Shown here: positions 10,483 to 24,097 of the stretch, in pieces
Layout of the letters: each line of letters starts with the position of its first letter
Position numbering within the stretch: position 1 is the stretch's first letter
Source: Sapria himalayana
Lineage: Eukaryota; Streptophyta; Magnoliopsida; Malpighiales; Rafflesiaceae
Direction of reading: 5' to 3'
Assembly (NCBI GenBank): GCA_029783825.1
Contig: JAREIK010000506.1
Location: 1,507,502 to 1,571,501, forward strand
DNA: 64,000 nt
Notes under the pieces: generated by a model
Told to the model about the DNA's origin: nothing
Seen by the model: only the letters and a program-made list of their open reading frames with translations
The model's database searches: none
Position numbers and translations under genes: made by a program

Positions 10483-12430
10483 CACTATAAGAAAGAAGCC
10501 AATTAAAAATGAAAAATAGAGACGGTCAATTTCATTTCTAAATTTGGAATGGAATTAAAATGGATTATAAATAGAATTGATATTTTCCTAAAAAAATAGA
10601 AATAGAAAAATAATCCATCACGATAAAAAAGTGAGGATTATTTCATATTATATGGAAACGGTATTAGAAAATTCAATTTCGACGCTAATGTCATGTGGGG
10701 TCATGAGAAAATTACCTTGTGTGACATTTAGCGATAGAAAATTCAATTTCTACATGTATTTTTTATTGAGAATGATAATTTCTCTAAAAATTATGATCGA
10801 ACTAAATTCTGTTTCAATTAGTTTAGAAATGGATTAAAGATTCACTTCTACATTTAATAACAAAATTCCTTTCTGTCACTCCTTTTGAAATGAAATGTGA
10901 GTTCACCACTATTATACTTAAATAATTTTGGTGATAAAATTTAATTTCATCAATGCTTTAGAAATAGAAACTCATTTTGTTGCTATTTGATGTTATTATT
11001 TTTTTGAAAAAAACTTTGTTCGTTCGAAAAAAAAGATAGGATTTGAGCTACATTATCACTAATATTTCATCATCTATCTACCTAATCGAATTTGTTTTCC
11101 TCCATATTTGTGTTCATCATGCTAATGAGGCATGCAATAGAATTTTTTGATTTTTTCCCATATATACTTAGTCCATATTACATGCTTTATATAAAATTTT
11201 GAAGATCCGTATTAAATTTTTGCTTTGCTTCATCATTATTTGATGTGTGTTATTGTATCTCTATTGGCATATTGATATTTATTGGCATTTGTGAATTTTA
11301 AAATACTTTTGTCAATATAATTACTACATATTTTTATTTTTAAAGGCATCAATTATTATGAACCTTAATTCATTGAGATCAAAGAAATACAAGAGCACTT
11401 AACCCTATTGGAATATCATATATCAGGATTCATGTTATGATTTTTTAATGGTTTTATTAATTTTAAATATAATAGAATCTCAATGTATTACTTTTATTAA
11501 CCCAAAATGAAGAAATACTTAATTTCATAAAAGATGATTATTTTCACACATCTGAAGAGTACATCTCTGACCCTCAACATATTTTTATATTATATTCTTT
11601 CATATATAAACTAAATTGAAAAAGGTTTACTAGTACATAAATAATTTTTTATATCACAACATTACAATCGTATCAGCTTCAAATATTTTCTACTTGCATA
11701 CAACCATGAAATCAAAGAGTACTATTTCTTATTACAAATTGTAATCGAGAATAATTTATCCAAAGTCCCAATTATTGAGAGGTAAACTCAATGCCTAAAG
11801 GTATCTTCTAATTATTTTAAAGTTTTTATGATCATGTGCACATATCCCATAGACTAAATATCATTCTTCAAATATAGCATCATTGCATTTATGTGATTTT
11901 TGTTTTTATGTGACATTTTTTTTTTGTTTTTTCCAAAAAAAAAATGTTTTGTTCATTTGGAATGTATTATGGTTTGCTTGTATGTGATTTTTACTTAAAT
12001 TGAGTGATTTCATCATTTATAGATAAATTTAAAATATTTAGTTTTATGCAAACTTACATTATCTCATTTTGCTTAAATTGTACATTTGGAATGTATGATA
12101 TATTTTTTTATATGAGAAAAATACAACTAAAGGCTATTGGTAAATATCTAAAAGATTAATGTAACTTAGATTATATCATATTAATACAAACTTACCTATT
12201 AATGATACAACTACACCATTTTTATGATATTTATGTTAGTTCACAAATATATTATTACAACTTTATTACAAATAAGGTATTATCTATATTATTATTATTT
12301 CATATATATTAATATTATATATTTATAGGAATGGAAAATATTATATGAACTGATCGTCAATTAATGAATGTCAGACTACGAGATGAGTTTTTGACTAATG
12401 TAGAAAGGATTGAGGAGTTTGTTGAAGTAG

Positions 12431-13199
12431 GGGCTGTTTGATAATGCACTTAAAATCTTTAAACCATTGAAAATTAGAATTTTCAATGGTTTGAAATTTT
12501 AAGTATGTCTGATAAAAAAAATATTGGGAGCTAAAAATTTAAAATTTTAAGTGAAAATTTATTAAAAATTTTAAGTAGATAGATACCTACTTAATATAGA
12601 AGGCTAAAAAATTTCAACAATTTTTTTTAAACTACCATTTTATCCTTTTTTTTATTTCTTTTTTGTTTTCTCATTTATGCTATCGTTTAATTTGTGGATT
12701 TGTCTCCTCCCCCTCCTTTTTCCACCACCACAAACCTTAATCCTAACCTTCTTTCATGATTAATTTAAGAGAGAAAATAGTTCATTAACTATTTGTTCAT
12801 TAATTTTTATTTTTATATTAAAAATTTAGATTGTTTTAAAGAGTTTAGATTTTATTGGTTATTTTTTAAACATTTTTATTTCTTTTTTGGATTTATGATT
12901 TATTTATGGATATGTTTTTAGAGATTTTATTTTTTTTAATAATTAATAATTGTAGTGAAAAATATTTTATTACAAATTCTATTTATGCTGGATTATATGT
13001 ATTGGTAAATATATAAAGTATACAATTTTCAGCATTCTGTATTTATAGTTATCAAATAATATATTTATATTCAGCATTTAATTAACAATAATTTATCAAA
13101 CAGTTTTTCAATACAAATTCAACACTTATAAAATTCAGCCTTAATTTTTCAGCACTTATTTTTCAGTACTTAATTTTTTTAGTTTTATCAAATATGCCC
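12431..13199. mobile_element. Tourist-like (PIF/Harbinger) element, copy A
   Basis: Termini GGGCTGTTTGATAATGC and, on the complement, GGGCATATTTGATAAAAC form the TIR. The flanking triplets are TAG and TTA, consistent with a decayed TTA/TWA target duplication. It interrupts the CACTA transposase just after its EEFVE block. The 769-bp body has no coding. A diverged inverted copy lies at 23334-24094; shared pieces include TTCAGCATTTAATT / TTTATAAGTGTTGAATTTGT and a CACCACCACAAACC / GGTTTGAGGTGGTGG block. Confidence 0.8.
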
Positions 13200-15510
13200 T
13201 TAACTAAAAAGTACCATCAATTAATGGATGGAATAAAAATAAGATAACAATGTCATGACCATAAATATTAGAATCAGAGTTTTCAAGATGTAGACACAAT
13301 ACAATTTCATCTTGTAAAAAATGGATTAGTCAGAGACTATTACAATTAGTATAAACATGAGAAAATAGTTGTGTTGCAAAAAAAAAAAATTATGTACATA
13401 GATATGTTAATTTAAATATTATAATGAAATATGTCAACCCAAAAATACATGTGAAGCCTTGTTAAAGAATTTTTCGTTCATTCCTTAAATTTAGATGTCG
13501 CTGATGATATCTAAAAATCATCAATAAAAAAATTTTATGAAATGCTCAAAGCATTAGAAGAAGATGTTTGGCTAGGTAATCCACACGCCACTCAAAGTTA
13601 TCTATGATGACCATACTATTGAATTACAAGATAAAACATTATTTTTAGAAAAGGTGTTTTGATGAAATGCGTGCTTTGTTTTTTGATTTGTTACCAAAGA
13701 ATAACACCATGAAAAATAGTTTTCATAGTGTAAAGAAGTTAATGTGAGGTTTGGGGTTGCCTATAGAAAAAAAACATTACTATTTTAATGACTATAAGAT
13801 ATATTGGGGTAAAGACAGTGAAGTAGTTGCTTGTAATTTTTATAACTATCATTGGTATAAAAGATATACTACATGTAAAAGCTAATAAATAAATATTTTT
13901 TATAAGAAGATCTATTAATTTTTGTTGACTTCTTGTCTGCAATGATTATTTGTATCTAAAGCCACTACTAATAACATGAGCTGACATAAAGAGCATATTA
14001 TTGAAGAAAGCATAATACAACATTACTCAGTTTCTCTATCTTGAAAATATATTGATAATATTCATTCATCTTTTATAGATAAGAGTCAAAATATTAGATT
14101 AGGGCTATGCATGAATAGATTTTAGCTATTCGAACAAACATGACAACAATACTCTTCATGGCCAATGATTGTTAAACTATATAATTTATCATATTGGATG
14201 TACATGAAAGATGAGAACTTGTTTTTGTATGTTATCATGTCAAGTCTGAGAAACCCAAAAAAAAATTGATATTTTTTTATAACTCTTGATTATAGAATTT
14301 AAATATTTGTGGGAGTATGGTGTTGAAACATATGATATATTTAGAAAGTATAACTTCAAAATGCGAGTAGCACTTATGTGGATTATAAGTGATTTTCCAG
14401 CATATTCAATATTGTCAAGATGAAGTAAGTATATAGAAATTAGCTTGTTATTACTACATGGAGGAGTCTAATGTATTTTCCTTATTGAAAAACTAACAAA
14501 ATTAGGCACAACTTAGATGTGATGCATATTTATAAAAATTTTTTTGATAAATTTTAAAACTATCATAAATATGGAAGGAAAAACAAAAGAAAATGCCAAA
14601 TCAATAGAGGATTTAAAAAAGTTATGTTCATGTCCAGAATTACAAATGGATGAATCAATAAATAACTTTTCTAAGACTTGTTATAGTCTTGATAAGGATG
14701 CAAAAGAACTAAGAAGCTTTGTGCAAATGAATGATATAGCTTGGGTTTCCTAATAGATATGCATCAAACATGGGAAGGTGTGTTAATATGAAGAAGCATA
14801 AGTTATTTGAGATGAAAAAGCATGATTACCATGTGTTTATGTAGAGGCTAATACCGATAGTATTCCATGAATTACTTCCAAAAAAATATTTGGGAAAGAT
14901 TGACTATAAGTTTTTTTTTAGAATCATACTTGTAATATCATAACAAAGGAAGATATGGAGCAATTAAAAAAATGATATACTCATAATTATATGTAGACTT
15001 GAGTGTATTTTTCTTCCAAACTTCTTTGAATCCATCAATCATCTTCTAATTCACTTGCCTTATAAATCCAAATAGTAAGCTATATGCAATATAAATGGAT
15101 GTATCCATTTGAGAGATTATATAATTTTCATCCATTTATCTAAAAAAGTAAATATATCTGATGAATATAATGAATATATATTTCAGATATCTCAGACAAT
15201 TGAAAAACAATATTTAAAATAAAGCTAAAATTGAATGATCGATATGCAATGACTACTTGGTTGAATAAGCTTTGGCATTTTGTACGCACTACTTTCGGTC
15301 ACAAGTATATAATTTTCTTTACAAAATATCACCAAATAATGATTATGGTATGAGGGATGGATCAGAAGAAGATGATATGCTTGCTATTTTCACTCATATG
15401 GGTTGATCATATGGTAGAGTAAAATCAAGATATTTTTTGGATGACAATGAGTATCTTGTTGCACACACATATATCTTGTTAAAATGTGAAGAAGTTACAC
15501 TTTATATTAA

Positions 15511-15605
15511 GTAAGATTTATAATCATTATACAGTGTCATAATTTTTCATGATATATGATATACTTTTTTTAATATTCAAAATAACTTCAATGTTATTTT
15601 TGTAG
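15511..15605 (+). other. Retained intron in the CACTA transposase remnant
   Basis: GTAAGATTTA at the 5' side and TTTTTGTAG at the 3' side. Removing these 95 bases joins ...CEEVTLYIK directly to IYVKELRQREL in one frame, matching the conserved NCxEVxPYI....... continuation of the transposase. It therefore looks like a genuine spliceosomal intron fossil, not a random indel. Confidence 0.6.
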
Positions 15606-16249
15606 AATTTATGTTAAGGAATTAAGACAAAGAGAACTACATATTGATGACGCTTTCATTGATGCAAAGCTTGACAAAGATTTTATATTTTGGATTGAAA
15701 AAATTATTAATATATAGCATATCATTCTTCCTTCTACAATTTAACATGCAATATTATATAAGTATGATTTTATTTTATTAATTTTTTAGTTATATTTTTT
15801 ATCATCAAATATATATAATAGAGAAATAAATAATCTTATAAAAAGGCTATTACGAAGTTTACAGACATATCCCATGCATCATGTAAATGGATACATATTT
15901 CATATTTTGAAATATGATTCAAATAAAGCTATAATAATAGTACTGTATGCATTAAGAGGCCTAACTCTACTACATCTAATATTGATTTTTATGGTTGATT
16001 GATTGAAATTCTACACTTGGAATATCTTGCTTTACCAATTAAAATGATAATTCTTTTTAATTATGAATGATTTGATCCTATTCCAAATGTGAACACGAGA
16101 ATTCATCATTAAAACAACCTTGTTGATGGGTACCATAAAAAATATTATCATATGTACTGGCCCTTCATTCTTATGATTCAAGTAGAGTGAAGTGTGTTAC
16201 ACCACATATCCAACCACAAGAAGAAATGCTTGTAACTAGTGGGCTATTT

Positions 16250-17955
16250 ATAAAATAAAACCTAGATCAACTATGTAAGTTCATGAAAAAGATATTATTG
16301 TGACACCATTGCATGTACCACATTTTAAAAGAATAATGTGGAACTGCATCCAATCAATTCTATGGAAGATTATGTGCTTGAAATATTGCTCGGTGAAGAA
16401 AAAACTAATTAAAAATTGATAATCCAAATGTTGAAGAAGATAATAAAGAAGATTAATTACACAATCAAATGAGGTTAAATATGTAGATAAAGTTGATTTG
16501 TTAGAAATTTCCAATGACGAGTAGACATTTATTTACTTTGATATTAAGTTGTGTTATTTATTTTGTAACTATTATAATATGGGTGTTAAATAATTTTTTT
16601 TATAATTTTAAATGTCAATGTATTTCTTATTATGTTTTTGTTACAATGACATATTGATTACATATTTTTTATTGTAGTAGCATTTTTTGATGTTTATTAA
16701 ACTTGAATTAGGTATGAGAGTTAAAATTTCAAGTGATCAAAGATCTGAATCCATGGGGTGGGGTAGAGAAAATTGACTAATAGTTCATAGATGATAAATT
16801 CAACATTTATCCAATGATGAAAACACTATAAATATCTCTCCGCATTCTCCTACTCATGCAGAGTATATATTGGCATCACCTCAACATGAGACACACGGAT
16901 TAACCACCATTGATATTCCATCTTTGTCTCATTCTACACCATAAGGTATTGTTAGCTCTAAACCACCAATCTTAGGAGATACATGCATTGCTACAACAAC
17001 AACAATAATGTCTAGATATTCAAAATCCATTATTTGCTAACAAAGCTAAGATAAAATTTTTATTTGGTCCACAATTAACAATAAATAGTACATATGTTTC
17101 AAAAATTTACTAAATGCATACTTTATCATTTTTTATTCTTTTTATTTATAAAAAATTTAAATTACAACTGTGCATGAAAATATAAATAAATCATTATGCT
17201 TAAAATATGATAATTTTAATTAATAACAAACTATGATGTTGTTACTGATCCAACATTATCATTGATAATTAAAATAATATTTGCATTACAAAGTTTTGGA
17301 TAAATAATAAAAAAGAATAAAATAAAACTTAGTAATAGAAATATGATAGTATTTCATTTGTGGATATGTATGTGCTAATATTAAATTACTTATAAGTTTA
17401 TTCTTTCTACTTCTCATAAAATCAAAAAGATATTTAAGGAGAAACTAGTTACAGAGGGTATAAAGTTGAGTAAAGTACTCCCAAATATGAAAGAATATTA
17501 TTGGAATGAATTTGGAGTATAATTTTATTACATTTACTAATATGTGAAATTATTTTTTTATGAAATACTATGAAAAGAAATACAACACAATGTAATGTTG
17601 ATTTTTTTATTTTATACAAAAAAATATAAATAGAATAAAATTTTGTTAATCTATATGAAGGATACATAGAAACATGTGCCTAGTATCAGATTTAATGACA
17701 AGTTTAAAAAATAGAGAAAAAAAATATGATAAAGATGCAAAGCCAAATAGGATTCGTCTTCATGCTTGGATAAAATGGTGGGAATACTAGAATACTGAGG
17801 AGTTCATGTTCATATCTTAGATGACATCAAAAAATCATCAATTAGAGAAAAAAAGTGAATGATCATGACCTTCCAAACATATTGGAGGCTTAAAGAAGAC
17901 ATATCAACATTTAGTAGATTTGATAAAATTAACTTTCCTAATTTATGATGATTTT
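16250..17955. other. CACTA interior between the transposase and the TnpA-like ORF
   Basis: AT-rich and mostly non-coding. Short stretches (16730-17010) may be exons of the second gene, but none could be matched with confidence. No nested element with clear ends was seen. Confidence 0.4.
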
Positions 17956-17959
17956 AACT

Positions 17960-18960
17960 TTGTAAATATACATGATAATGTATCATGTACATTATTAGTA
18001 AGTATTATTTTTTTAGGAGACTGAGTTGGGGCGTCCACCAATACTATTTGAGGTGTTCAAGTGAATGCATAAGATGAATGATGAATTATGTATATATAAG
18101 CAGTCAAATGATATTAATGTGAGTTTTTCAATTTATATTTTTAGTGTCTTATATAAATTGTAATGTATGAAATATTAAATTGTAAAGAAATATAATTTAT
18201 GACATTCAAAAAAATTAATATCCAAAGCCAAATAATTTTTTTGTCAAAACTGATGAGTTATTATATATGAACTCCTTAAATGTAACGACTCACTTTATTT
18301 TTATATTTATTTTTAGTAGGGTATTGACAATTTGATATGCTAGTATAAATTTTATATGAATTTAGTAGTGATGAGTTATATTGTATTGTAAAAATTGTAA
18401 GAAGCTATGAAGAATATGATTGCCATTACTTCACAATTAACAGATCCTTTATAAAGACTCTAGAGATTGATTTTGTGCATATTTACCTCATGGTTGTTGA
18501 AGTGGAGCCAAAAAAATAGTGACTGGATTGTCTTGATACCCCATGCATCTACATTTTATCTTGGTTCTATTTGAAGCTATTCAACTTCATCTTTTAATTA
18601 TATTAATTTATTTGATGAGCGATTGTGAGAGGAGATGCAAAAAATTTGCAAAGAAAAAAATAAGAATGAAGATATTATGAAGATATTATTATAATTTGAA
18701 AAGAATAATTTGCAAAGAAAAAAATAAGAAGATATTATAAAAGAATGAAGATATGCAAAATCAAATTGAAGAGATAAAAAAAGAGAAAAAATGACTGAAA
18801 AGAGAGGAGAAAATGCAATAGAAGTTTTTGAAGATAGAGAAAAATATATGCAAATTGGTAGAGGCTTCATTTATTTTTCATTATTCTAAAGAAGATTCAT
18901 CTAGATTTCTAGAGGATAATACTCATCTCGACAATGACTCATAGCTATTTATTATGTTGT
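17960..18960 (+). pseudogene. CACTA TnpA-like (transposase_24) remnant
   Basis: The segment at 18020-18115 reads ETELGRPPILFEVFK-stop-MHKMNDELCIYKQSND, matching the LGRxPTxxEVFxxxHxxK block of the transposase_24 family found as the second gene of plant CACTA elements. The reading ends at a GT-type junction near 18118 that could be an exon end. Downstream 18600-18890 is a run rich in AAGAA/GATATT repeats that on the + strand would encode a Lys/Glu/Met-rich coiled coil, as expected for the C-terminal dimerisation part. Stops are common. Confidence 0.6.
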
Positions 18961-19490
18961 TTTATTATATTTTTGTAATAAAATTTGTGGTGCTATACTT
19001 TTTTTTGTGTTCATAGTTTTTAATATAATAAATGTCTACTATAATGATTGAACTTTGATATTTGTTATTTGATATTATATTTTTAGTGATGTTATGTGAA
19101 TATTATTGGATGAATAATATGTAAGTATAAACTAGATTGTAGAGTATATGGTTTCTATATGTATTTATATATTATATATAGCATATAAACTATAACAAAT
19201 GAGAATTGTTCCTGCTACAGAAAATAGAAATGAAATATAGTGTTTCAATTCTATTTTTAATTTAGAAATAAAATTTTCATTTCTATTCTATTCTGTCACT
19301 ATTTTAGTATCAAAATAAAAATGAAAATTGAGATCTAATTTCCATCACTATAGTTAGAAATGGCAAATTTCTGTCGCACATATTAGAAATGTTCGGGTAA
19401 TTTTTGTTTCTAAAATTTAGAAAGGAACCTTTTAGAAATGTAAAGATTTCATTTCTATTAATTGCAATTTTCTTCTTTCTTGTAGTGTTT

Positions 19491-19930
19491 ATACATATTA
19501 AGTTTATATATAACATATATATATTGATATATATATATACACATACATTTATATATTTTTATATAGTATATATATATATAAGGCTTGCACACACACACAC
19601 ACACATATACACATGAAAACATATAATTTGAAAACCACTTAATAATTCTAAAAGTAGTTTTGGAATTTGAAAATCACTTGTCCAATTCCAAAAGTGGTTT
19701 GATGATTAAGTGATAGTTTTCAAATTTGAAAACTACCATTTTCTATTTTTTTAAAGTTAGACTATTAGAGGCAAAATCAAATTTGATTTTTATAGTACAC
19801 CAAACTTAAATATTTTAGGTTTTGGCATAGTTTTTTTAATTATTGAATAACTAAGTACTTTATATAAATTTTTTAGATTTGATATACTACAACATAATTA
19901 ACCCTTAAAAAATATATTTTATATCATAAA
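19491..19930. repeat. Right arm of the hairpin element with loop microsatellite
   Basis: TA runs and a (CA)n tract (19517-19612) are followed by an arm (19620-19930) that is the imperfect inverse of 10020-10330. ATTTTAGGTTTTGGCATAG, AAAATCAAATTTGATTTT and TTTTCAAATTTGAAAACT are readable counterparts. Together with the left arm it brackets the CACTA insertion at the loop. Confidence 0.75.
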
Positions 19931-22900
19931 TGCTTTATAAGAATTGATAATTATTGAATGTAATAGGATATCTGTAATAAATTGCAACGAAGCTTTGTAA
20001 TTAATAGTTTTTAATTTGTTCGTACTTTTAATTTTCTTTCTATTTAAAAAATATGTTTGATTTATTTCTACTTTGTAATTTTTCAAATGTTTAATAAATG
20101 ATAACATCATGTTTCTATGATGGAAATTGGAAAAAAAAAAGGAAATCAAGTGTTATGATTGAAATCCCTTGCTCACGATAGCGCATATAATCTCAATCAT
20201 ATAGGAACAATCCAAATGAAGCTTTAAAAGAAAATATATCATAACTCGCGGTATTCTATTATGATTTTTATTTGATGGTTCAATTCTTCATATCTTTCAA
20301 TCTTGTGTGCAAACTGCTACAAAGACAAAGAATAGTTAAGACATAGATCTCTCTTACCTATGTTTTTTGAGATATATTTTTGGGCTTCTACCATCTTCTT
20401 GATCTATGTAAAAAACTAGAGAGAAGATAGAATGGCTCGCATCTTTCATTTTTTCCATTTTTTTGACGTCCATCTACTTGAATAACACAAAGTGATTCGA
20501 GTTGTCAAAAGAAGCTCTTTTTTTGTAGGGGCTATGGTAGGGACTAAAAATTTTAAATAATATTTTTGGCTTCCAATGCAAATAAATGAACCTATTTGTA
20601 TTAATATTAATTAAGTCAACTAAAAAATTATAATTGTACTCAACCACATATTCAAAGATATTCTTTTATTATCTTGTTATCAAATTATTAATCTTCTCAC
20701 ATTAAGATTATATATACCTATTGATTAAATTAAATTATTGACAATTTTATTTAATCAGCATTTAATTATTATCTTGAGACATTCCACCTAAATTATTTGA
20801 TGTCATATTAAAATTCACATAGATCTTTTGACATGTTCAAAACATATAAGTATCCTCAACATAGTATCATTAATTCATTTAATAGAAAGTAAATTTCATT
20901 AATAATTAATATTCACTATACAAATAATATAGTTTCTAACTCACCAAGATTATTAGTTTTTCCACATCTCTCTTTGTGAATCAAAATAATCAATAGTAAA
21001 TATGCATGCCTATTAGTTATTTAATGTGTTAGTATACAATAATTATTCTAATGTTGTCTCCTTCAATACATACAGATATATTAGTACACGAAGTTAAAAC
21101 TTTACTATTCACTATAGGTAAGACTTAAGATAGATCTACGAAAATCATGTATTATAATCCTGCCAATGGTGTTTCAAATTTCATTTAGAATATGAACAAA
21201 TAACTTATATTCCACAAGAAACAATGATTTCATCTTTTTTGGATAAGTTGAACTCTACATGCCAAATCATCAACTATTGTAGAATAAAAGACACATGTAT
21301 ATTATTCGAATGCCATCATAGCTCATCTAGATTCTCATAGAAATAAAAAAACAAAATTTTATTTTGAAATTAAATAAGCATCCATAACAATAAAATGATG
21401 TTTAGTATATTAAGCTCTAACATCAAGATGTTTAGCTTTTAATAGAAAGCCAAATAATAAATTATACACCTCTAAAGATATTGTGTTTCTTCAAATTTTT
21501 TGGGTCAGTTACATGAAACAATTAGAGTGCATGACATTTTAATGAGTTTGAATTTAAAATTATAAGTCAATATTGTGCATACTCGTTCACTATGTTATAT
21601 TTCATAATTATTTTACCATTATGAGGCATGTATTTCCATTCACTATTGAACTCCTTAGTTTGTTGTCATCATTAAGAATATGATGGTGGATCTCAACCAC
21701 AATTAATGCTGACTATATTATAGATACATTTGAAAATATATATGCTAACAACCTTTCTTTTCATAAGATATGATGATTGTTCGAAATTTGTTGATGCCCT
21801 TCAATGATGTATGACTATGATTGATTAAGTTTGATGACACAAATAACATAAATATATATTGAAACATTACAAAGATATTTGATGTGTGTGTGTGTGTGTA
21901 TGTGTATCTTTATGATATTTATTGGCAATTCTCTTGATCATGATCAAATTTTATCTCTCAAAATATGTGTAATTAGATCTTCTATGGTGAATCATGATAA
22001 ATTGTGATGAAATGTCACAAATTTCAATGATTATGTCTTTCTTCTCAAGGGTCAACTACATGAAATAATTGAATATAAAATGTGTATTAATGTGATACAA
22101 TATTTATTCTCTCCAATGTATTTTAATCACCCAACAACATGATAGGTGATATGTGTCGACGTCTAGAAAATGTATTTGGCATTTCTGGAGATCAAATTTG
22201 AGTTTCAGGAAATAGAACGGTAATCCTCATCTGTCAATCAAACTATCATATTATTGGTTATTAGATATATATTTCTATACGCAATCAAAATCCTTTATGC
22301 TTCATCATCATAGAGTGTAACATATCCATAAATCTTACTATTATTGTAGCTAGCTATGGTGAACTTAAAATTTCAAAGACAACGACAATGTTGTTTATCA
22401 TCCCATTGGCTACATCCCTACCAATAAAAAGTTGTATATATTACAAAAAAAAATCTAATAATGTTAAATTTGTCTTGAATAAGTGCTAACAATAATGTTT
22501 AAGTTTCATGGATTGAATTGAAAGAAAAGGTAAAATAACTCACAGTGAAAGACAAAAAAAAAAATATTAAAAGTGAATTACTAGAGAGTAGTTAAATGAA
22601 TGAACTTAGAATTATTGATAATAATAACATACAAAATTCTTCCACACACACACACACATACATTTTGTTGCACAGGTTTACATGAATAAAAAAAATTGTG
22701 TATACATCTTTTAGTATTTATCAAACATAATAAAATGGGTCGGGTGTTGTTGGAGGTATACATCTTGTTCTTGGATATCAGAAACAAGTTTCAAAACTCT
22801 TTTCTTATTGACAAATTTAGTTAATTAATTTTTATATGATTTCAATTTAAATCTTTTAATTAATTTTTTTCATATCTTACCAAACATAACAAAATATACA

Positions 22901-23330
22901 CAAATTTTGAATCGGTTAAAAAATATATTTTCATTTCCCATGATATATTTTAATGTTTCAACAAAAAAAAAAAAATTTAAATTTTGCTAAAATTTAATTG
23001 TTCAAAACCTCCTATAACAAAAATTAAATTTCAGTTTTAGCCAAAATTAATTTTTCAAAATTTTTAATAATTTAATTTTCAATATTCTGAAATATTAGTT
23101 TTCAAATGTTGCCGAAACAATTTTCTATTAACTACATTTTAATTCTACTTATTGTTCAAATATATTTGTCAACCTGAAAATTATATTATCAATTTTGAAA
23201 ATATTTAATTAATATTTTTTGAATACACACAAACGATTCTATCTACGCAAACTATATTTTACCAAAATTTGAAAAAATATACAATTAAAAATTAATAATG
23301 CACAACCAAAATATTTAACAAGCTAAATAG
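19930..23330. other. AT-rich spacer; no gene recognised
   Basis: Contains only short ORFs. The stretch 20580-21300 looks like low-complexity LTR or leader sequence but has no second copy in the window, so it is not called. A (TG)n run lies at 21884-21902 and a (CA)n run near 22642-22657. 22800-23330 is extremely AT-rich with repeated AAATTTT/TTTCAA motifs. Confidence 0.4.
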
Positions 23331-23333
23331 TTA

Positions 23334-24094
23334 GGGCATGTTTGATAAACTAAAAAAATTAAGTGTTGAAAAAAAATACTGAAAAAATTAAGTACTAAAT
23401 TTTATAAGTGTTGAATTTGTATTGTAAAAATGTTTGATAAGTTAGTGATAATTGAATACCGAAAATAAATATATTATTTGATAAATGTAAATGCTGAATA
23501 CTAAAAATTCTGCATTTTATATATTTACCCTTATTAGCATTGTATTACATACTATTCAAAATAAATAGAGTTTCTAATAATATTTTATTTTTCAATACAA
23601 TTATTAATTATTATTTAAAAGAAAATCACTTGAAACATATCTATAAATAAATCATAATAGTAAAAAAGGCATAAATATTTTTAAAAAATAACCAATATAA
23701 ACTAAACTTTTAAAAACTATCCAAACATTTAATATAAAAACAAAAATTAATTAGCAACTAGTTGATTTGCTATTTTCTCTCTTAAATTAATCATGAAAGA
23801 GGATTAGGATTAGGGTTTGAGGTGGTGGAGAAAAGATGATGAGAAGACATATTCACAAACTAAACTGTCACAAGAATGAGAAAATGAAAAAGAAAGGAAA
23901 AAAAGGATAGGACAGTCACTTTAAAAAAATTTGCTGAAAATTTTTTCCATTCAATGATAAGTAGGCCTCTACCTACTTATTATTTTCAATGGTTTTTCAT
24001 TTAAAAATTTCAATTAAGAGATCCCTAAAATTTTTTATCAAAAACATTGAAAAATTAAAACTATTGAAAATTTAATGAATTATCAAGCATACTC
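23334..24094. mobile_element. Tourist-like (PIF/Harbinger) element, copy B
   Basis: Left terminus GGGCATGTTTGATAAAC, right terminus on the complement GAGTATGCTTGATAATT, flanked by a perfect TTA target duplication (23331-23333 and 24095-24097). Length 761 bp, close to the 769 bp of copy A at 12431-13199 and in inverse orientation to it. No coding. It lies next to the 3' end of an Athila-type LTR that starts again right after the element. Confidence 0.85.
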
Positions 24095-24097
24095 TTA

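Larger units (their letters stand above)
12330..16240 (+). pseudogene. CACTA transposase (TnpD/transposase_21-like) remnant
   Basis: Starts near 12350 with a stretch like DRQLMNVRLRDEFL...VERIEEFVE, typical of the TnpD N-terminus, then is interrupted by a MITE. It resumes at 13252 with FHLVKNGLVRDYYN and YKHEK, then CFDEMRALFFDLLPKNN and SFHSVKKL (13655-13740). After this come NIRLGLCMNRF, SSWPMIVKLYNL and ALMWIISDFPAYSILS (14090-14425), HNLDVMHIYKNFFDKF near 14510, FPNRYASNMGRCV and KKHDYHVFM near 14745-14850, LPNFFESINHLLIHLPYK, and finally DFYG...IEILHLEYL and PFILMIQV. The order matches the family throughout. Many stops; dead. Confidence 0.88.
10483..19487 (+). mobile_element. CACTA (En/Spm-type) transposon, 9.0 kb, degenerate
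   Basis: Left end CACTATAAGAAAG, right end CTTTCTTGTAGTG: matching CACTA-type TIRs with one mismatch in the first 12. A perfect TTT target duplication flanks both ends (10480-10482 and 19488-19490), the 3 bp expected for the superfamily. Subterminal regions (10505-11000 and 19205-19470) contain many short TAGAAAT/ATTTCTA motifs in both orientations, like the transposase-binding repeats of the family. Inside, on the + strand, are a TnpD-like transposase and a TnpA-like ORF, both full of stops. A Tourist-like element (12431-13199) interrupts the transposase. The element sits in the loop of a hairpin repeat. Confidence 0.92.

Noticed and set aside
18598..18870. 90-codon - strand ORF rich in Phe/Leu/Ser
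   Set aside because: Shadow of the AAGAA-rich coiled-coil part of the CACTA TnpA remnant on the + strand.
20160..20560. Segment that looks more complex than its surroundings, considered as an exon or a retroelement leader
   Set aside because: No frame is open for a useful length on either strand, and no repeat partner was found in the window.
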